A stretch of 30,509 nt of DNA, taken from Paraglomus occultum. Its lineage: Eukaryota > Glomeromycota > Glomeromycetes > Paraglomerales > Paraglomeraceae. A program made the position numbers and the translations under genes. Below are positions 1 through 10,019 of the stretch, piece by piece. The stretch's first letter is position 1. Each line of letters opens with the position of its first letter. The stretch spans positions 1 through 30,509 of the forward strand of contig CAJVPJ010000293.1 of assembly GCA_910592205.1 (NCBI GenBank), given 5' to 3'. The notes under the pieces were generated by a model. The model saw nothing but the letters and a program-made list of their open reading frames with translations. It had not been told where the DNA came from and did not search any database.

Positions 1-1548
1 TTAGTGTTGTCTGAACGGCAGATGTATGAAATGCTCTTCCGTATCTCTACTTCCTCATTAGTGTTAGAGCTGTCTGATGATTCACTATTCTCCTGAAGAA
101 CCAAATCGATTATCTCTTGATCGTTTACCAAGTCTTCAATTTGGATATTCTTGTCGATCTCAATAAATTCTAATAAACGTTATATAATATTTTTCAATAA
201 TTCATATAATGAGGCCTCTTTAAACACACCTTCGGCTGTCAATTTCTCACCATATGGTAGGCGATCTATTAAGTTCTGCAATAAAGAGCTTCTCCGTTCT
301 GCTCTCGTTCTAATTGGTTCACTTCCTCAATGCTTGGTAAAATACCTGTCTTGCGCCAGCAATTAACAACAGTTCTTTGACTAACCCCATTCCATGCTTC
401 TGATATCATGTAAATAGCATCCTTGATAGTAAACTTATTGATATTAGTATCATCAGTTATTGATTTATCGTATGCATCTATACGACTCTGTATGAACATT
501 TTTTATATTGTGACTTAAATGACCAAATTACTCCGGCATCACAGGGTTGCAATATGGCAGTTGTTCGCGCAGGTAAGAAATGGAGGGTGATATTGGTGAG
601 TTGACTGGGTCTCTTGTGACATGCGGGTTATCAGTAACATTATTATTCGCCTATCATGTGCACGCATCTTTTCTGCAACCAATGCGTGAAGATCGATCCC
701 TATTTATCATAATAATGTTATTACAATTTAGTCCGAACAGTAAAACTTATTTCACGACGTACCTGCATCCACGCCGTTTTATTCCAATAATAGTCAACCG
801 GGAGAAGTTTATAGCTGACTTGCTTCAGTACACGAGGTGATTTAGATTTATTAATTAGAAGTGGTAATAATTTTTCCGTTCCAGTTGAATTTACAGTGAG
901 CAGAACAGTAATACGATTTTTTGATTTTTTACTTGATTCTTAGCTAAAACCCGAATTGGTTCTTGATCCCAATAGAGAGCTGTTTCGTCACAATTAAAAA
1001 TATCTTCAGGATTCCAATTCTTAATAAGTCATGTAATTTCAATCGTTCGCATTCAATTTCTTCCTGGGAAGGTGCACTGAGAATTTCACCGTGTTTTGTT
1101 CTTTGAGATATACCTACTCGCTCCTTCAAACCCGATAGCCACCCTTCAGATCCTTTAAAGTCAACAATATTCAAATTTTGAGCAAATTGATTAGCTTTGT
1201 TGAGAATCGCAGAGCCATCGATATCTTGATTTGCTAAAAGAAGCTTTCAAGCCAAATAGTCATCGCTTGTTCAAGTGCAGGCCATTTTGGTTGTCGATTT
1301 TGCGAAGCTGAGCAACATAATTATCCTCATTTATTGCAAACCACTTTTTGCTTTCACGGATAACATCACCAACGGTACTAGTACCGCAACCCAAACAATT
1401 CAGCGATTTCCGCATTAGTAAAAGAAGGCTTTTTTAGTTTAATTTGACAAATTTCTTTTTTCTGCAATCCTGTTAATGAAGTTCTAATGCGTTTAGGTAT
1501 CTCTATGTCAGTACTAAAATTTTTGGCAGACGTTCTCTTGCGTGGCAT
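1..1548 (-). pseudogene. decayed Tigger/pogo (CENP-B-like) transposase
   Basis: The start is ATG at 1548-1546 on the minus strand, giving MPRKRTSAKNF. Conserved blocks follow in order but in changing frames: an N-terminal helix-turn-helix (residues LTGLQKKEIC to FTNAEIAELF, 1370-1480); a CENP-B-type DNA-binding block (FKGSEGWLSGLKERVGIS, about 1100-1165); the first DDE-domain strand (CDETALYWEQE-like, about 955-1000, diverged); a DDE_1 core block (VLLTVNSTGTEKLLPLLINK, about 850-910, then VDYYWNKTAWMQ); a block ending in CNPVMPE/QPCDAG-type sequence near 545; and the C-terminal AWNGVSQRTVVNCWRKTGIL (335-395). An acidic tail runs to the left edge. The real family product is a cut-and-paste transposase of about 500 residues. 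Several frameshifts and in-frame stops make this copy inactive. No host domestication is suggested, because the frame is broken. Confidence 0.85.
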
Positions 1549-1621
1549 GATAATAATTAAGAGGTTGGGCTGAGTTATGGCTGCATTTGTTAGTAATATA
1601 TACAAATAATCACTTGACTTC

Positions 1622-1800
1622 GCCGGTATAAAGTAAAACTTTTTATATAATTTAAAGTAAAACTGGTCTACATAATTTCGTGTAATTTGTGCCGGAGCTG
1701 GTATAAACAGAGTTATTAAGATCTGCCGTTATAAAGGGGATTAATATGGAATTTTTTGGTTCTGCGAAATTGGACCGGTATAAAGGCGAAACCGGTATAT
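1622..1800. repeat. subterminal motif copies (CCGGTATAAAG-like) inside the Tigger end
   Basis: Copies or near copies of gCCGGTATAAAG lie at 1622-1633, 1691-1708 (split by a 6-base insertion), 1725-1736 (CCGTTATAAAG), 1774-1785 and 1791-1800 (ACCGGTATAT, partial). All are on the same strand and lie between the transposase start and the terminal repeat. In pogo-like elements such subterminal repeats can be transposase-binding sites; that role is inference. Confidence 0.55.
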
Positions 1801-1828
1801 GCAAGGTCGCTATAGAGAGAGTTGACTG
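1801..1828 (-). repeat. terminal inverted repeat of the Tigger element, TA-flanked
   Basis: On the minus strand the element starts with CAGTCAACTCTCTCTATAGC and runs on into GACCTTGC. The outer bases abut TA (1829-1830). The matching inverted copy lies beyond the left edge and is not seen, so only one arm is supported here. The inner limit at 1801 is approximate. Confidence 0.7.
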
Positions 1829-1829
1829 T

Positions 1830-2545
1830 AGTAATAAAAACAATCTGATGTAATTTCGTTTTGATGTGAATTCGAATACCAGGCTTAGGGTACCATTAAG
1901 ATCTGTGCCAATTATTTTATTTTCATCGAGAACATAATTATTTGTTCGCGTTCTGCTTCATCTTGAATACCAAATAAGTGTACTTTACGCGGACTGAGAT
2001 ATTAACTTCTACTTACTGTTGATCGGAATGGAGTACGTGAACGTTTTGTGCTCAATTGTAACTGTAATGTGCGATAGCGTCAATGCTGCAATAATTAACG
2101 TTATAAAATGCTCGTCTCTCTGTTCTGTTAATTTCGTATTTTGTTATAATAATTTCTCTCGAATTTAGCCTTAACAGATGTTATGTATTTTTTTAATAAA
2201 TTTTTTGCTTTTTCTCCTTACGAGCATTATACTGTATGCCATCCCGAACGTTGACAAGCATCACATAAATTTGTTCTTGGACTCATAATTGGTGCCATAA
2301 CTTGCGATAATGCATCGTATTCAACGCGCTATCGTTTTCGAGATCTGCAATAAAATTACGATAGACCGATTTATAACTCGTATTGTAAGCGCGTGAGTAA
2401 TGCGATTGACAGTTCCACCAGAAACTTGGCGATAGCAACTGTTATCAATGGTTATTTTGGTTTTCCATCGCGGTACCTTTTTACCTTACCATGGATACGT
2501 GTTATTATTCCATTCGTCGCTAGGTGGTTTCCGACGTTTTCAAAG
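1830..2545 (-). pseudogene. remnant of an integrase-like mobile-element ORF
   Basis: There is no open frame, but reading the minus strand across frames gives ordered blocks resembling a multicopy integrase/DDE-type protein of arbuscular mycorrhizal fungi as I remember it. They are: NGIITRIHGKVKR (about 2480-2520), YKSVYRNFIADLEND (about 2340-2385), LNTMHYRKLWHQL (about 2290-2335), SPRTNLCDAC (about 2255-2285), AIAHYSYN (about 2065-2090), and FGIQDEAEREQI followed by DENKIIGTDLNGT (about 1900-1975). Stops and frame changes separate them. The remnant ends where the Tigger terminal repeat begins (1828), which suggests that it was interrupted by that insertion. The family assignment rests on memory of short motifs only, so it is moderate at best. 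Confidence 0.45.
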
Positions 2546-2918
2546 TGAGTGCGACCATATTAATATAAAGTCTTCAAGAAGAATGAAAAGTACAAGGCAA
2601 TAACCAGTACTAACAGTGATTTGTAATAAACCAAGAAAGAAGCGAATAAAGAAAAATATTATTATTGGTTGTGCAATAATTATTTCTCCTTTTTAAGGTA
2701 CATTGCAAGAATTAGATGACACTGAAGCTTTGGAACTAACAAAACTGTATTTATACTCAAAACAGTCATCGGAAATACTGCAACATTTAATAAACTTATG
2801 AATATGTTGTGTATAGTTTGTGTTTTCATATAAATACCGGGTTTATATATATAATAATTTACGTCGATAACCTCCAAAACGCAATTTATATATAACTAGC
2901 AGTGCTTAGAGGGTCCGT

Positions 2919-3011
2919 ATCATTTCACCGACTGTTTATTTCGCCGAAAATTAGTTACCTAAAAAGGATAATTTTGAAATAATGTTGGTGAACATTTGTC
3001 GGTGAAATGAT
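2919..3011. repeat. 93-bp element bounded by a perfect 14-bp inverted repeat (MITE-like)
   Basis: ATCATTTCACCGAC at 2919-2932 is the exact reverse complement of GTCGGTGAAATGAT at 2998-3011, with a 65-bp spacer. The CACCGAC core has degenerate neighbours on both sides: TTTATTTCGCCGA at 2935-2947, TTGGTGAAC near 2985, and GTCGGCTTGTTTTATTTCAC at 3013-3032. The structure is therefore a small, partly symmetrical cluster of TTTCRCCGA motifs. It could be a miniature inverted-repeat transposon, or the end of a larger decayed element. No coding capacity is seen. Confidence 0.6.
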
Positions 3012-3032
3012 TGTCGGCTTGTTTTATTTCAC

Positions 3033-3789
3033 TTATCGGAACATTACACAAATAAGAACGAAAATGCAAGTATAAGCAATGCGTCAACAACTTGTGAACG
3101 CGTTATTGTGCAAAGCCTCATGATTGATTACCAAGCCACATGACGTTAATTTCTGTTTGCAGTTTTGTCGTACTTATTCATTTGGATTGTGTAACTATTC
3201 GGAAGTTTTGCATTATTACGCCCCCAGCCACCAAACCTAAAGGGCTAATTTCCAATTTGCCACCACTGTGTTGGTATATAATGATCTGTATTATATCAAA
3301 AGGTTCCCCTAGTTTATTTTTTTTTTCTCCAATAACTCTGCGAAAAAAAAGACTTATTTCGTAATCCACAGACAATAGCAATACTAGAGTCAAGAAAAAT
3401 ACTCCTCATCAGAACAGCAAACAGCAACCCCGTCTACCAAATACCAAATACTCTTGAAAATGGCCACGTCAAGTCAACATCTCACGTAAGTGTCTCTACT
3501 TGAAGTACGTAATTCTCGGGGCATGTGAAGTATCATTGAAAAAAAACCCGACGACCAAGTGAGCAAAACGCTAATACAGTAGTTGGAGAGACTACGCCGT
3601 TTAGATTCGAGTGACAATAGAGTCTCTGCTATCAAAAATATTCAAATGAGCTGTGTCAAATTTATTACTTCACTTATTTGTGAAATAGAATAGTGAAGGG
3701 AAACTACTGCTACATATGCGCCCGCCTACAAGACAGTAACAAGCATAAGCGTTGCTCATCATACAAGACTAAGCATTATCAATTCATTA
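3033..3789. other. intergenic, upstream of DHH1
   Basis: No gene is recognised here. Two short overlapping opposite-strand ORFs (about 3140-3390) give low-complexity, unfamiliar peptides and are most likely chance. The last few hundred bases before 3790 should hold the DHH1 promoter and 5' UTR. No clear TATA box near a plausible start site was identified. Confidence 0.4.
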
Positions 3790-5488
3790 ATGAACAGTCA
3801 TGAAAACGATAATTGGAAGAAGAATCTACGGCTCCCACCAAAAGATTATCGACCGCAAACAGAGGTAACTTTAAGAAACACGACGACCCTACAATCACGG
3901 TTATACATGTGCAATAGTTTTATTAACATCAATATCGCATTGTCATACGCTCGCGTACATTTATTGTACAGGATGTTACCGCCACAAAAGGAAACGAATT
4001 CGAAGACTATTTTCTCAAACGCGAGCTGCTCATGGGCATATTTGAAGCAGGCTTCGAGCGCCCATCACCAATCCAAGAAGAATCCATACCAATCGCACTA
4101 ACCGGCCGTGACATTCTTGCACGGGCTAAGAATGGAACCGGCAAGACGGCTGCCTTTGTAATTCCGGCATTAGAAAAGATATATGTTAAAAAGAACAAAA
4201 TCCAGGCGCTCCTTCTCGTACCGACAAGAGAACTTGCACTACAAACATCGCAAGTGTGTAAAACTCTCGGAAAACATATGGGGGTGCAAGTAATGGTGAC
4301 AACAGGAGGCACAACATTAAAAGACGATATTCTCCGTTTATCAGAGACCGTACATGTACTCGTCGGTACGCCTGGTCGTATTCTGGATCTTGCTGGAAAG
4401 GGCGTGGCAGATTTTAGTGAATGTCCGACATTCGTTATGGATGAAGCCGATAAATTGTTAAGTCCAGAGTTCTCGCCAATTGTCGAGCAGTTATTGACGT
4501 ATTTCCCGGAAGACAGACAGATAATGTTGTACAGCGCTACTTTCCCCTTGATTGTGAAGAATTTCAAGGTGAGTTATGGGAGTGAGCCTATGACGAGAGT
4601 ACTTGTGATAGCAGGAGTAGTTGGCTTTATAAAAACAAGTTTTTTGTTCTATCTTTTATCACAAGATGATGTAATTCTATAACCACATCGTAAACCATTT
4701 TATATGTACTAGGAAAAATATCTTGTAAAGCCATACGAAATTAACTTAATGGACGAGCTCACTCTTCGTGGTGTCACACAATATTATGCCTTTGTTATGG
4801 AGCGACAGAAAGTTCACTGTTTGAATACGCTTTTTTCCAAGGTTTGTTCATAATTTGGATATCACTGGGATATTTTAACCCGCCCCGATAGCAGCTCTAA
4901 CTCGTATTATCCATCTGCATATTTAGTTGCAAATTAACCAATCAATCATTTTCTGCAATTCAACAAACCGTGTCGAACTTCTTGCTAAGAAAATAACGGA
5001 ACTCGGATACTCTTGCTTTTACAGTCACGCCAAAATGTTACAAAGTCACCGCAATCGAGTTTTCCATGATTTTAGAAATGGTGTATGTCGGAACTTAGTA
5101 TGTTCAGGTGAGGAGCGTTTACGTCGAGTTATTCTATGGTTGGAGAAGTCTAGTTTAAATTAACTAATACCGTATCCGTTTGGCCACCATAACAGATCTC
5201 TTAACACGTGGTATCGATATCCAAGCAGTAAATGTCGTAATCAATTTTGATTTCCCTAAAAACGCAGAAACGTATCTTCACCGGATCGGTCGATCCGGCC
5301 GCTATGGTCATCTCGGTCTAGCAATTAATTTGGTAACTTATGAAGACCGTTTCAATCTCTACAAAATTGAGCAGGAACTCGGAACTGAGATTCAGCCCAT
5401 TCCACCAGTTATTGATAAAAGATTGTATGTTGCACCTAGTGCGCTTGATGATGCTCAGCCTTTACTTCAACAACAATTGCAACAGCAG

Positions 5489-5519
<31 letters not shown>

Positions 5520-5533
5520 GACAACAACAGCAA

Positions 5534-5578
<45 letters not shown>

Positions 5579-5617
5579 CGACATCAGCAACATCAGCAAC
5601 AGCAACAGCAGCTTTGA
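3790..5617 (+). CDS. DHH1: DEAD-box ATP-dependent RNA helicase Dhh1/DDX6
   Basis: Cytoplasmic RNA helicase of P-bodies. In known fungi it activates mRNA decapping (with Dcp1/Dcp2, Pat1, Edc3) and represses translation. Five exons join in phase: 3790-3864, 3972-4568, 4713-4841, 4927-5107, 5196-5617, giving 467 residues. The N-terminus ([17 protein letters not shown], then [14 protein letters not shown]) is the family signature and fixes the start. Motifs: Q-motif GFERPSPIQ (52-60), motif I AKNGTGKT (77-84), motif II DEAD (182-185), motif III SAT (213-215), motif [10 protein letters not shown] (356-363). The second RecA domain (from about 268) is nearly invariant with the family. The C-terminus, from residue 418, is almost pure glutamine; fungal Dhh1 tails are often Q/P-rich. 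Introns are GT-AG, 107, 144, 85 and 88 nt. The gene looks intact and functional. Confidence 0.96.
5467..5614 (+). repeat. CAG/CAA microsatellite encoding the DHH1 polyglutamine tail
   Basis: This is a coding trinucleotide repeat. The 5' half is mixed CAG/CAA, then comes an uninterrupted run of 14 CAA codons (5537-5578). Single CGA, AAA and CAT codons interrupt the glutamines with R, K and H. The stop codon follows directly at 5615-5617. Antisense and +1-frame ORFs over this stretch (poly-V, poly-N) are shadows of the repeat. Confidence 0.95.
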
Positions 5618-8517
5618 TCAACAAATATTAATTTTGGCTGTCATAATCACGGCTGTCTTTGTGCGAGTACTCTCGGCTGCAACTTTGGCAGGTACTTTAT
5701 AATTCTAGTCGCGATCCAACTGATATACAAGACACTTTAACTTCATCTCTGAACAAGTTGTAGCTAGCGCTGTACTTGCGGCAGACCTGCCTTCTTTTTT
5801 AATTATTGGAGATGTTTCTAAAAGTACAGGTAATTGGCGTTGGGAATTTAGATCGGTTAATACAAGGATGTTGTTAATAAGAGTTTAAACGAGATTTTCA
5901 AGTCTAAGTAAAAATGGACGCGTTCTATTAATCAATATAAAACGAGGTGCTTTGTATTATACATTTTGGGAAACCAATTATTTCTTAACGCTATATCAAA
6001 TATATACCTTGTCCGTTTGATAATAAGAGATGAAGTAATCTAGCACGTCCGATAACGGTTTAAGTTATCTATCAGCAGGAACTGCGTTTAAATTATTACT
6101 CTACTATTAAACAACATATTTTGTCATGAATTAGGCTGTTGGGCAATGCTACGTTATTTGAATAACTTTCTACAACCGGGTAAACCCAGTAAAATCAGGT
6201 GGGACGTATAATAAGTTACTTTTTATTACAATGTTAATATTTGATCATGGAACATGTTTTGCATTTATACAGTTGGTGTTTATGGTTATCAGTGACAAAA
6301 ATCAGTGGAGTATTGTTTTTTTGTGAAAGAATGTACATAAGATGATTTTATGTGATAGTAAACGTGTCGATTGCCGTGTTACAAACAGAGGCTTTTTGAA
6401 GTACATTTCGGGTTTAACCAATGTGTCACAAATAGAAATATTAATATCATTTATGCTTATAGCCCATTATCGTTATTATTATAAGAATCTGTGGAACAAA
6501 TCATGTCACTCATGACATACCGTATTTGTTAGTTTGTCACAGTGGAGAAAATCTCGACAATGAATGTATTTCGTCAAAGTTTGATGCGCTAATGGACTCT
6601 TTGCACAAGACGAGGTTTCTCTATTGAACAAGAAAAGCATACATCACATATAATAATATTATTGCCCATGTGAGCGTCAATTCAATGCTGGTGGTGAAAT
6701 TTGTATTCCCTTTTCAGTATCGGGAATGGTTAAAGAGTCTTCATGAGCAAAACAATGACGAATTAGAAACGTCAGTGAAACTTTTAAAACGTCACTGTAC
6801 TCATTTGCAAACCAGACAACCCTGTACATGAAACAGCAATGGAGAGTATGTTATGAGTTTGCAGAAATATTGTTATAGAACAGTAGTTTAATTAGTTCAG
6901 ATAATTATTTGTTTAATGCGGAATACAGTAACTGTTGGTGAAGCGAACAACACCTGAATGTATGCAGAAAAATACCTAATCTGCCAAGTTTCATTTTATG
7001 ATGCAAATAAACTTTACCCGCGGGTAAAGGGCATCCATATCAGATTCAATTGCATGCCTCCGACTCCCAGGATAAATCAATCAGAAATGTGAAAGGGTAA
7101 AAATAATTTTTTTTATTAGTCAATTGTATTTCGTTGGCAATAGAAATATCTCATGCATCTTAATTATTGTTGAAATATACCATATATTTCATATTGCATG
7201 TTTCTTAGAAGCAAACAATGTTATTATGTCTGAATTATCTTCTACAAGTCATACTGAGAAAGCATATATAATGCTTGCAATACGGTAAACATGATTAGCT
7301 TTTCATTCCTTTGTTAATAACTCTGATTTCAGCATTATTCATACGCTGAAAATGCAACAGTAAGTTTTTCGGTTAACTCTTAAATCTCTTGCGCATGTTG
7401 TTAGACGTTTGTATTGTTATAGAGGGAAGGGCATTATACAACGGCTTTCGGCTATGTAATTTCTTCCGACCAACTTTCCGCACTGTTTCTCGCTCTCGTG
7501 TTTGTTCACTGTAATACTGACAGCTACGGCTTAAACATTGTAGAATTTCAATAGTCTCGCCGGAGCCTAGTACGAGGAAATTATTAGAAACAAAAGAACG
7601 CTGCGCTTCCGCGTAGGCAATACTAGCCCGCTTTTTTAATCATCCATTCTGTTCTCTTTATCATAACGTTATAATTATATCGATAATCTGTTTGCATAAT
7701 CTAATGACTGTTTTATCTGACTATAAGAAACTTGATGGTAACCTTTTCTCGAAACGTTTATTTATTCACAAGCAAAAATATTTCCTTTTTCTTTCGCCTT
7801 CCTAATAGGGCAAATTTAATATGCAAAGTCTATCACCATAGTTTGGATTTAGGAAATAAGATTTGTATTAACTGATAAAAAATCCCACAGAAGGCATTAA
7901 TTAAAGCGCCACTAATCCTGCAATGAAACATGAGCCATAGGTTTGGCAGGATTGATGGATAACTACACAGTTACTAATCAAAACGAACATAATATACATA
8001 TCCTGTTGTTAAAAACTGGTTTGATAGACAAGTCTTATGTACGCATTCCTGATTAACCTTTCGACTGAGAATCTTTCTTTGCTAACAAAGTTCCCTCTTT
8101 GTTTCTGAAAGAAAAAACCAACCAATTTCAATGAGACAATAAAAACATATCACAAGAACCCTTTCCAGCATCAAAAAGAAGCAATATTCGGTAAAGACAT
8201 CAGAAACAACATCTTCGGTGTTACTAATCAATTATACATAATATAATCTTTTTGCTGCAAGCTGCAAACGCTGATCCGCTGCTGCAAGATGATGAGATTA
8301 ATCTCAAGTTGTAAACAAGCTTGGAGAAGGAAGACGTTTCGTCATCCAATGGAATCTGTGACACCCCTGTTGTACAATAGCCTTTCAACTGTGACCAATA
8401 GTATCGGATGGAAGTTCGAGTGAAATTTCCTTGTGGCACAGTCTGACATACAATATAAAAGAACTACCTCTTATTCCTCGACAACAATGGCCTATATTCA
8501 TAACAAGCCTAGTCAGT
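5618..8517. other. 2.9-kb stretch without a recognisable gene
   Basis: It holds the DHH1 3' UTR at its start and the NC2-beta promoter at its end. Frames are densely closed and no conserved peptide block, tRNA or rRNA was recognised. A perfect 18-bp palindrome lies at 7012-7029. Two ORFs around 8224-8637 overlap the NC2-beta start region and look like chance frames. Decayed transposon sequence too old to recognise by eye is possible. Confidence 0.5.
7012..7029. repeat. perfect 18-bp palindrome CTTTACCCGCGGGTAAAG
   Basis: CTTTACCCG at 7012-7020 is followed immediately by its exact reverse complement CGGGTAAAG at 7021-7029, with no spacer. It is isolated in an AT-rich gene-free region. A dimeric transcription factor site or two abutting transposon ends could produce it; neither is shown. 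Confidence 0.7.
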
Positions 8518-9356
8518 ATGAGCGATCACGAAACTGCTGCTACTGGGGGAGTCGATGACGATTTGTCACTTCCCAAGGGTAAGTTGGTGTTGTGGGATTT
8601 GACGAGTCTCAACAAGAATGACCATAAGACACGCTAGTAAAAAAGTCATTCATTGTGATCAACCACTTTGGAAGCCAAAATTCCGAACTGACTTGATAAA
8701 CTTATAACATAGCAACTGTGCAGAAACTCATTGCCGAAATGTTACCATCCGACATTGGATGTGCAAGGGATACTCGCGACTTGCTAATCGACTGCTGTGT
8801 TGGTATGTATTCGGAGAGGCATTATGAAAGGTTTGCTTGTTGAAGACGTTAAACCTCTGGATTAACATCACCAGGCATTCTCTGACTCTTTTGTTATTGT
8901 TTTAGAATTTATTCACTTGATTGCATCTGAAGCAAACGAAATATGTGAGAAGGAAACAAAAAAGACCATAGCTGCCGAACATGTACTCTCCGCTTTGAGG
9001 GTGAGTCCGTAATATTATGACATTATTGAAGCGTATTCGTGAAAGATCCGTGACCTGATTCTTTCATTACCTGAATTGACCAGACATTAGGGTTCGAGAG
9101 CTATCTGGAAGAAGTTCAGGACGTTTACAAAGAACACAAGAAGATGCAGAAGGTATTCATTATACCGAAATCAAGTTTTCCCCAACACACAATCCTTTAA
9201 ATTGTAAATTTTTGTCTTCAATAGGACCGCGAAAGAAAAAGCTCTCGCCTAGAGAACTCCGGAATGACCGAGGAGGAGCTTTTACGGCAGCAAGAACTAC
9301 TCTTTGAACAATCACGACAGAAGTATCAATCCAGTATATCATCTAACAATTATTAA
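8518..9356 (+). CDS. NCB2: Negative cofactor 2 beta (Dr1), histone-fold TBP repressor
   Basis: Beta subunit of nuclear NC2, which pairs with NC2-alpha (Bur6/DRAP1) through histone folds. The dimer clamps TBP on DNA and blocks TFIIA/TFIIB, repressing TATA promoters and shifting TBP use elsewhere. Five exons join in phase: 8518-8578, 8713-8802, 8906-9000, 9084-9152, 9225-9356, for 148 residues. The histone fold spans about residues 16-90: DDDLSLPKATVQKLIAEMLP, then DTRDLLIDCCVEFIHLIASE, then AEHVLSALRTLGFESYLEEV, all strongly family-like. A charged tail (EEELLRQQELLFEQSRQKY) follows, as in other Dr1 proteins. Introns are 134, 103, 83 and 72 nt, all GT-AG. The start is the ATG that places the short acidic leader (SDHETAATGGVDDD) before the fold. 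The gene looks intact. Confidence 0.95.
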
Positions 9357-10019
9357 TTAACTAATTAAATAAAAAAAAAAGCCGCAAAAAGATTGATGAA
9401 TTCAAAGCAGAGCTTGCCCAGTGTCGAAAATAATTATAATTTGACAAATTCCATGGTGGTTTTGGTTCGATGTAGAATAGTTATGGGAAATTATTATTTG
9501 TGTTCCAGTATTAGTGTGTCTTTGTTTGATGTGTTTTCTATTTATTAGGGCAACAACAAAATAAAGATGTCCATTTATTCGATCGCAAGAGCTCTCAGGT
9601 GGAGTTGATAAATCTTAAATCGATTAACTTCGTCTCGACCTCATCTTCTTTCTTGCTGATACACGTGCGTATATATCGGAACCTCGGAAATGGCAATCAC
9701 ATAATGACGTTAATGTTATCTTGGGAATTGTCATCGACGAATAGAGGGCGTAATGCTTTGTCGAGATTGTGATATAAACATTGAAAAAAGAAAATTGTTA
9801 TATAAAAGCTAGTCGAAGAGACGCAAAATAGTATTAACATTGGAACGACCAGAAACAATACTAACTATAAAGCCTTTTGTGAGGACAGTCTGACGCGCGC
9901 ATTTCGAAAGGCTTGCCCTTATTGGTGTCACGGGCAATTTTTGTGGCAGACATTTGAGACACGTGATCTATACAAAATTTTATTAGAATTCGAGATGTCA
10001 ATTTCCCAATGTCTCTGCT
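9357..10019. promoter_or_regulatory. NC2-beta 3' region and UTP14 promoter region
   Basis: The sequence AATAAA lies at 9368-9373 (12 nt after the NC2-beta stop, rather close) and again at 9560-9565, both possible polyadenylation signals. Upstream of UTP14 are two E-boxes CACGTG (9662-9667 and 9960-9965), an ATGACGT motif (9704-9710, CREB/Atf-type core) and a TATA-like TATATAAAAG (9799-9808). No coding region was found. Motif roles are inferred from sequence only. Confidence 0.4.
9960..9965. promoter_or_regulatory. E-box CACGTG 55 bp upstream of the UTP14 start
   Basis: A palindromic bHLH site in the context GACACGTGATC. A second CACGTG is at 9662-9667. In fungi this core is bound by Cbf1-type factors and in animals by Myc/Max, both linked to ribosome-biogenesis genes. 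Function here is inference from position and identity. Confidence 0.35.

Larger units (their letters stand above)
1..1828 (-). mobile_element. Tigger/pogo-type DNA transposon, partial (right end in window)
   Basis: The outer end is at 1828: read on the minus strand it begins CAGTCAACTCTCTCTATAGC, the form of a pogo/Tigger terminal inverted repeat, and is flanked by the dinucleotide TA at 1829-1830, the usual target duplication of the Tc1/mariner-pogo group. A subterminal region of about 280 bp (1549-1828) without coding capacity contains several copies of a CCGGTATAAAG-like motif. Inside it lies a decayed transposase reading towards position 1. The other end is outside the window, so the length of the element and the second TA cannot be checked. 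Frameshifts and stops in the transposase show that it is not autonomous. Confidence 0.85.

Noticed and set aside
4007-4567. 186-residue minus-strand ORF opposite DHH1 exon 2
   Set aside because: It lies entirely antisense to a highly conserved helicase exon and shows no recognisable domain.
5340-5702. Plus-strand poly-asparagine ORF and minus-strand poly-valine ORF
   Set aside because: Both are other-frame readings of the DHH1 CAG/CAA repeat.
6460-6520. Short inverted repeat ATGTCA...TGACAT
   Set aside because: A 6-bp arm length is expected by chance in this amount of AT-rich DNA.
8224-8439. 71-residue minus-strand ORF upstream of NC2-beta
   Set aside because: Low-information peptide overlapping the NC2-beta promoter; probably chance.
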